In this document: positions 58,264 through 64,000 of the stretch, piece after piece
Layout of the letters: each line of letters begins with the position of its first letter
Numbering within the stretch: position 1 is the stretch's first letter
Source of the DNA: Archivesica marissinica
Taxonomy: Eukaryota; Mollusca; Bivalvia; Venerida; Vesicomyidae
Direction: 5' to 3'
Assembly (NCBI GenBank): GCA_014843695.1
Contig: CM026404.1
Coordinates: forward strand, 83,569,787 to 83,633,786
DNA: 64,000 bases
Program-made: the position numbers and the translations under genes
The notes under the pieces: generated by a model
Databases searched by the model: none
Seen by the model: the letters and a program-made list of their open reading frames with translations, nothing else
Told to the model about the DNA's origin: nothing

Positions 58264-58517
58264 GTAAGTTATCATCGAAAAATATAAATCTATAATAGTT
58301 TTGTAGCTGATTTTAGTTCTGATTTTCTTTTGAAATAACAATATACTTTACAACATAGACAGAGATACAAGATTATTCAACTCTTATTGACAAATGTAGC
58401 ATTTAGTTTATTTTTTATTTACTTTGGAAATGATACATATTGTAGATTTGGATGAATTTTTAAGTTCATATTATTTGCAAATATCCAGAACAAGCGTTTG
58501 TTATGATGGTCATGAGG

Positions 58518-58793
58518 GGGGGCCTCTGTGGCCGAGTTGTTACGGTCGTAGACCTCAATTTACTTGCACCTCACCGCTGTAGGTTCGAATCCCAATGGGG
58601 GTGTTGAATGATTTCATGTGAGGAAGCTATCCAGCTGGCTTGCTGTAGGTTGGTGGTTCTACCTGGGTGTCCGTCCGTGCCTGAAATATGGGGCTCAGTG
58701 GGGCACCTGGGGTCTTCCGCCACCAATAATAGATGGAAAGCGGCCGTATGACCTAAGCTGTTTGTATGACTTTAAACCCCAAATGCAAATACA
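58518..58793 (+). mobile_element. SINE-5, complete
   Basis: Head gggcctctgtggccgagttg, B box aggttcgaatccc, body ctatccagctggcttgctgt, ggttctacctgggtgtccg and cgccaccaataatagatgg, tail tatgactttaaaccccaaat. The best copy of this family in the window. Confidence 0.88.
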
Positions 58794-59036
58794 CATGCAT
58801 GATGGTCCTGAATTAGTAACCCTGCTGGTGTCTATGGTATATTTCCATTTCCATTATTTATTTTGGGAAGTTATAATATTGCGATCAAATACATATTAAT
58901 TTTGCAAACAGAATTATATTGAATTCAGGTGCATGATATTTGACATTGAGTTATTTCCCTTGAATTATTGACTTGTGCTAATTTTGGATTTGAATTATTT
59001 TCCTTACATTATTGGTGCATTTTGCAGAGAGTATGC

Positions 59037-59170
59037 TGCTTGACAGTTGATACTGGAGAGCTTTGAATTCCATAACAGTTGATACTGGAGAGCTTTGAAT
59101 TCCATAACAGTTGATACTGGAGAGCTTTGAATTTTATAACAGTTGATACTGGAGAGCTTTGAATTTCATA
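59037..59170. repeat. Tandem repeat, 32-bp unit, 4 copies
   Basis: acagttgatactggagagct then ttgaattccata repeats from 59040. Confidence 0.92.
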
Positions 59171-60899
59171 ATTATGTGCATCTTGCTTACTTGTAGAAAC
59201 TTTTGTGTTTTGCATATCGGAATCAATTCCGTATTTCATTTATGAAACGGAAGAAGGAAATTACATTGAAAGAAGAAAGTAGTGTAGGTGACATATATAG
59301 ATATATAATGTGGATTTGAATACTCGTTTAGGAGGGCCACATGATATGGGTAAGACAAGTGGCAGGAAGTATAACAGTTGTAATGAAATAACAATACGTT
59401 ATGGTATCATACTGTCTGTGACATACATACTCATTGACCTTGATAACATGGTAGTAACATGGTACATTGTACCCATTTGACGCCTTCCCCTCATCTTCAT
59501 AGAGGAAATAAAACACTTAGTGTTTAATGTGTTTAGTGTAAAACACTTAATGCTAGTACTTAAAAAAAAATTTAAATGATAAAATGAAAATATTTGGATT
59601 AAAATCTAGAAATTTGTTTTATAATGGACGGAGACATAAAACATGCGAAATAAAACGTTTGGATTTCACTGAGAATTCTTTAAACGGTAGTCTTCATATC
59701 AAACCCAATTGATGACAATTTGAAAGCGTGTTTATCTCTGTATGTTGATTTAGTGACCATTTTATCGAAGTTGATGAGTAATATATGAACATTAATCAAG
59801 TACCATTGTATAGCATGATAATTAGTGAATGATACGAGCGTAATGTTCTTGTATTTTCTACAATAGATCCATCAGGTATGTTGGTTTAGTACTGTCAGCA
59901 TTATCTCTATGCTCTTCATTAAAGGAGATGGGAACAACAAGTAACCTTTGCATCAGAGATCTTGTTAAGCTCTTTAAAACACTGAAATGTGCCCTTGAGG
60001 TAAACTTGCCATAGAAAAGGGGTTTCCGAAAGCTCTCCCCAAATTATGCCCCAGATGCCCCAGATGCCCCATCTTCCAAAAGTGCAGTGAATCAGAGTGC
60101 TGCTCCCCTCCTATCTGTGGCTCAATGATGTTTTCCCAATTTACATCTCGGCCATGACACTGTACTGCTGATTGTCATAGGTACCGTAGTGGTGAAGAGG
60201 GACGCCACTGCGGAGTGGCTTCTGAACATTGTCTATGGACTCTCACTGACACTGGGGTCTAAAACGCCCTCTCTTAACTCCCTATCTCCCGCTGCAGTGT
60301 GTACGAGGCAACTTGGTGTCAATCACTAAACGTAGCAAAAATGCAATGGGGAGGTAACTACCAGGATCTTCGTCGACAAGCGAAACTTAACACTGTCATG
60401 TGTAACATTAATTCTATTACTAGGAAATGAGGTATATATCCTATGTGAAGCTTCGGAGAGGGAACATACTGCTTTACAGATACAATATGTCATTGTTACA
60501 AATATAAATAAAACTATTAAAAGTCCATTGCATGTTTTATATAGCGTGGTAGAAAATGCATGTCTACAAAACCAATGCATGGTCAGGATGGGTTGATTCG
60601 TTAAATATTGAAAACTATTTGGGTAGTTGATAGCTAATTAGAAATTGCAAGGGGAAACTATTGATGATCCAAGTAGTGTGGATATGGGTTGTGTTTAGAA
60701 CACTCGTACAAAACATGGTAGAATCTTGATTAATATTCAATTAATAACATACACATATACACTCAAAAAGTTATCTGAATTTCCTGTTTCCTTGTTGCAC
60801 TAATGTGTGTTTTTGCTAACATCTTTAATAACCCACCTGATATAGATTCTTTAAAATGAATCACATTGGTAGGAGTTGTTAGACGTAAGTGTAAGATTG
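59171..60899. other. Long intronic stretch, largely unrecognised
   Basis: Contains a GC-richer segment at about 59990-60310 that I cannot identify, with a small ccccagatg triplicate near 60049. A 9-nt microexon candidate sits at 59867-59875 (acceptor ttctacaatag, donor gtatgt, phase 1 in and out). Otherwise nothing recognised. Confidence 0.4.
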
Positions 60900-61605
60900 T
60901 TGGAATATACTTGTGTAGACTGGTTTTATAACTTAAGATGTGCACTTTGAGCGAGTATGCAATGTAGACTTGTTCTCAGTGTGGTTTAGTGTATTCTTTA
61001 GGAATAAATTTGTGTAGACTGGTTTTAAAACTTGAGGTGTACATGTGCACTGTGAGTATAGACTTGTTCTCAGTATGGTTTAGTGTATTCTTTAGGTATA
61101 AACGTGTGTAGACTGGTTTTAAAACTTAAGGTGTACATGTGCACTGTGAGTATATACTTGTTCTCAGTGTAGTTTAGTGTATTCTTTAGGAATACACTTG
61201 TGTAGACTGGTTTTAAAACTTAAGGTGTACATGTGCACTGTGAGTATATACTTGTTCTCAGTGTAGTTTAGTGTATTCTTTAGGTATAAACGTGTGTAGA
61301 CTGGTTTTAAAACTTAAGGTGTACATGTGCACTGTGAGTATATACTTGTTCTCAGTGTAGTTTAGTGTATTCTTTAGGAATACACTTGTGTAGACTGGTT
61401 TTAAAACTTAAGGTGTACATGTGCACTGTGAGTATATACTTGTTCTCAGTGTAGTTTAGTGTATTCTTTAGGTATAAACGTGTGTAGACTGGTTTTAAAA
61501 CTTAAGGTGTACATGTGCACTGTGAGTATATACTTGTTCTCAGTGTAGTTTAGTGTATTCTTTAGGAATACACTTGTGTAGACTGGTTTTAAAACTTAAG
61601 GTGTA
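60900..61605. repeat. Tandem repeat, ~94-bp unit, about 7 copies, with 188-bp higher order
   Basis: ttgtgtagactggttttaaa and gtgtattctttagg recur every 94 bp. Units alternate between ggaatacacttg and ggtataaacgtg subtypes (about 61096, 61190, 61284, 61378, 61472, 61565), so the array expanded as a dimer of 188 bp. Confidence 0.93.
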
Positions 61606-61734
61606 CACTGCATGGGAGCATAGGCTTGTTCTTGGTGTGATTTTGTGTACACTATAGTTATTGTACTTGTGTTTAGAGTATGGTTAGTAGTAGATAAGTT
61701 TATTTATCTTCGCTGTCGGTGAACCATGTGGGTG

Positions 61735-62235
61735 AGCAAGAGTGTGATCTAGACTAAATGTTCATTATGGGTGTAGACTGGTTTAGGCTAAATGTTCATA
61801 GTGGGTGTAGACTGGTTTAGACTAAATGTTCATGGTGGGTGTATACTGGTTTAGACTAAATGTTCATGGTGGGTGTAGACTAGTTTAGATTAAATGTTCA
61901 TGGTGGGTGTAGACTGGTTTAGACTAAATGTTCATGGTGGGTGCAGACTGGTTTAGACTAAATGTTCATGGTGGGTGTAGACTGGTTTAGACTAAATGTT
62001 TATGGTGGGTGTAGACTGGTTTAGACTAAATGATCATGGTGGGTGTAGACTGGTTTAGACTAAATGATCACGGTGGGTGTAGACTGGTTTAGACTAAATG
62101 TTCATGGTGGGTGTAGACTGGTTTAGACTAAATGTTCACGGTTGGTGTAGACTGGTTTAGACTAAATGTTCACGGTGGATGTAGATTGGTTTAGACTAAA
62201 TGTTCATTGTGGGTGTAGACTGGCTTAGACATATG
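61735..62235. repeat. Minisatellite, 34-bp unit, about 14 copies
   Basis: tgtagactggtttagactaa then atgttcatggtggg repeats. The preceding 94-bp unit also contains gtgtagactggtttta, so the two arrays may be related. Confidence 0.93.
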
Positions 62236-62419
62236 GTGTTTTAGCTGTAGGTATAGACTCCGGTCTAGTCAGTGTTCTATATTTACAGTCTTACATTCTA
62301 CTAACACATGGTAGGCCATATAGACATGTATAGTTGAGTAGCGTGACACGTTGAAGAACGTGGTACCATAGTACTACAGTTATATGGCATCACCATGACA
62401 CCATACCTTCACAACAATG

Positions 62420-63345
62420 TACTATCTTAACATGATACCACCATTACATGATACCACCATTACATGATACACCACCATTACATGATACCACCATTACATG
62501 ATACCACCATTACATGATACCTACATGATACCACCATTACATGATACCTACATGATACCACCATTACATGATACACCACCATTACATGATACCACCATTA
62601 CATGATACCACCATTACATGATACCTACATGATACCACCATTACATGATACCTACATGACACCACCATTACATGACACCACCATTACATGATACCACCAT
62701 TACATGATGCCTACATGATACCACCATTACATGATACCTACATGATACCACCATTACATGATACCTACATGATACCACCATTACATGATACACCACCATT
62801 ACATGATGCCACCATTACATGATACACCACCATTACATGATACCACCATTACATGATACCTACATGATACCACCATTACATGATACCTACATGATACCAC
62901 CATTACATGATACACCACCATTACATGATACCACCATTACATGATACCACCATTACATGATGCACCACCATTACATGATACCTACATGATACCACCATTA
63001 CATGATACCACCATTACATGATACCACCATTACATGATACCTACATGATACCACCATTACATGATACCTACATGACACCACCATTACATGACACCACCAT
63101 TACATGATACCACCATTACATGATGCCTACATGATACCACCATTACATGATACCTACATGATACCACCATTACATGATACCACCATTACATGATACCACC
63201 ATTACATGATACCACCATTACATGATACCACCATTACATGACACCAACATTACATGATACCACCATTACATGATGCACCACCATTACATGACACCACCAT
63301 TACATGATACCAACATTACATGATACCACCATTACATCATATTAT
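62420..63345. repeat. Minisatellite, 16-bp unit with higher-order structure
   Basis: ataccaccattacatg is the base unit, with acaccaccattacatg and cctacatg variants. A block starting ctacatgacaccacc at 62652 recurs at 63069, an offset of 417 bp, showing duplication of a multi-unit segment. Confidence 0.94.
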
Positions 63346-63355
63346 CTTAACATGA

Positions 63356-63570
63356 TAACTCTTTGCATGCTGGGTAAAATAAAGGCCATTAAATAATTCA
63401 AACAATTGTAGCAGATGACAATTCATTAATGCGTTTTTCTCATTTGTCACTGAAAAGTCTGGAAATATCCTGGGATTTCATTAGAATTGTATCGTTACGT
63501 TATGACAAATTCCAATGAAATTCCATGACATATTTGACTGTTATTTTCAGCGCTTGCATGCAAAGAGTTA
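63356..63570. mobile_element. MITE with perfect 15-bp inverted ends, 'gcatgcaaag' family
   Basis: taactctttgcatgc at 63356 and gcatgcaaagagtta ending at 63570 are exact inverse complements. TA on both sides would fit a TA target duplication. Degenerate copy at 3286-3448. Confidence 0.8.
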
Positions 63571-63709
63571 AATAGTATCACGATTATATCATGTCCTGAT
63601 CACATGCGATACATTTTCTATCGTCTTTATGCAGTCTTGGACAGTTTCTCTTTGACGTAATTATAACATGATGTTTGTTAATATACACAATGTTTTTTCA
63701 TGCAAATAG

Positions 63710-63721
63710 GCGGTTATATGG
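63710..63721 (+). CDS. Candidate microexon, 12 nt
   Basis: Acceptor gttttttcatgcaaatag ends at 63709 and donor gtaaga starts at 63722. Phase 1 in and out, adding G-G-Y-M. It has the same length and phase as the candidate at 58252. Weak evidence. The remaining bases to 64000 include an open frame (63770-63952) with no recognisable motif. Confidence 0.25.
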
Positions 63722-64000
63722 GTAAGACATTGATGCACACAACTGTACTTTCGCCTTAATTCACATTCATTGTTACAGGGACTGTCAAAGATACTTTCTT
63801 CATCTAGATCTTGTGAATACATAATGATAATCAATCTTCTGGAGCTGGCATGGGGTTGTAGGGGAAGAACAGCTGATATCTATGAAAGAATTAAAAAAAT
63901 GGTGGTTTTTGGAATGCACCATCTGCAGGCCGCATACAAATACAAAAATTAGTATTTATTTTTGAAAAGTTGATTGATATTGACAAAGATGCTGACTTTG

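Noticed and set aside
63770..63952. Open frame near the window end as the next EF-hand exon
   Set aside because: It shows none of the calpain EF-hand 2 signature (C-R-S-M-V-x-L-x-D), and in the phase required after the EF-hand 1 exon a TAG occurs early.

Overview
The window is intronic-rich animal nuclear DNA, AT-rich, with canonical GT..AG introns. It is best explained as part of a mollusc genome, probably a bivalve. That assignment is an inference from the mix of several tRNA-derived SINE families, many TTAA-flanked MITEs and dense minisatellites; no single sequence proves the clade. A block of exactly 1000 N (23767-24766) is an assembly gap inside a 20-bp tandem repeat.

One gene accounts for all the confident host coding sequence: a classical calpain (Ca2+-dependent cysteine protease) on the + strand, running through almost the whole window. 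The recognised exons are 5500-5569, 11269-11402, 12250-12371, 12941-13109, 14022-14102, 15415-15515, 16156-16233, 18603-18775, 20671-20831, 21904-22127, 30617-30650, 32501-33151 and 56332-56467. Likely small exons are 38988-39011 and 49441-49554, and there are weaker microexon candidates after 58 kb. All confident exons join in phase. They encode, in order, the protease core with its Cys/His/Asn triad, the C2-like domain III, a 217-residue Pro/Gln/Gly/Tyr-rich linker carried by one exon, and the first EF-hand of the penta-EF-hand domain. The N-terminal exons lie before the window and the remaining EF-hands after it.

The rest is intron filled with repeats. There are about 28 tandem arrays (units of 16 to 132 bp), five tRNA-derived SINE families in about 30 full or partial copies, a degenerate Tc1-type transposon with both ends (29011-30508), a non-LTR reverse-transcriptase fossil (16318-16640), two hAT-like MITEs with direct flanking repeats (28245-28703 and 37474-37784), three families of TTAA-flanked piggyBac-like MITEs, a TA-flanked MITE, and an unusual 2.6-kb element with 459-bp terminal direct repeats (506-3106).

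The most striking pattern is that several tandem arrays are anchored on exon edges of the calpain gene and their units contain copies of the splice site with adjoining exon bases. The donor at 5569/5570 is repeated about 98 times over 3.7 kb. The entire intron 11403-12249 is made of donor-edge units followed by acceptor-edge units. The acceptor at 56332 is preceded by a decayed array of about 79-bp units. I know of no named class for this and report it as the main novelty candidate.
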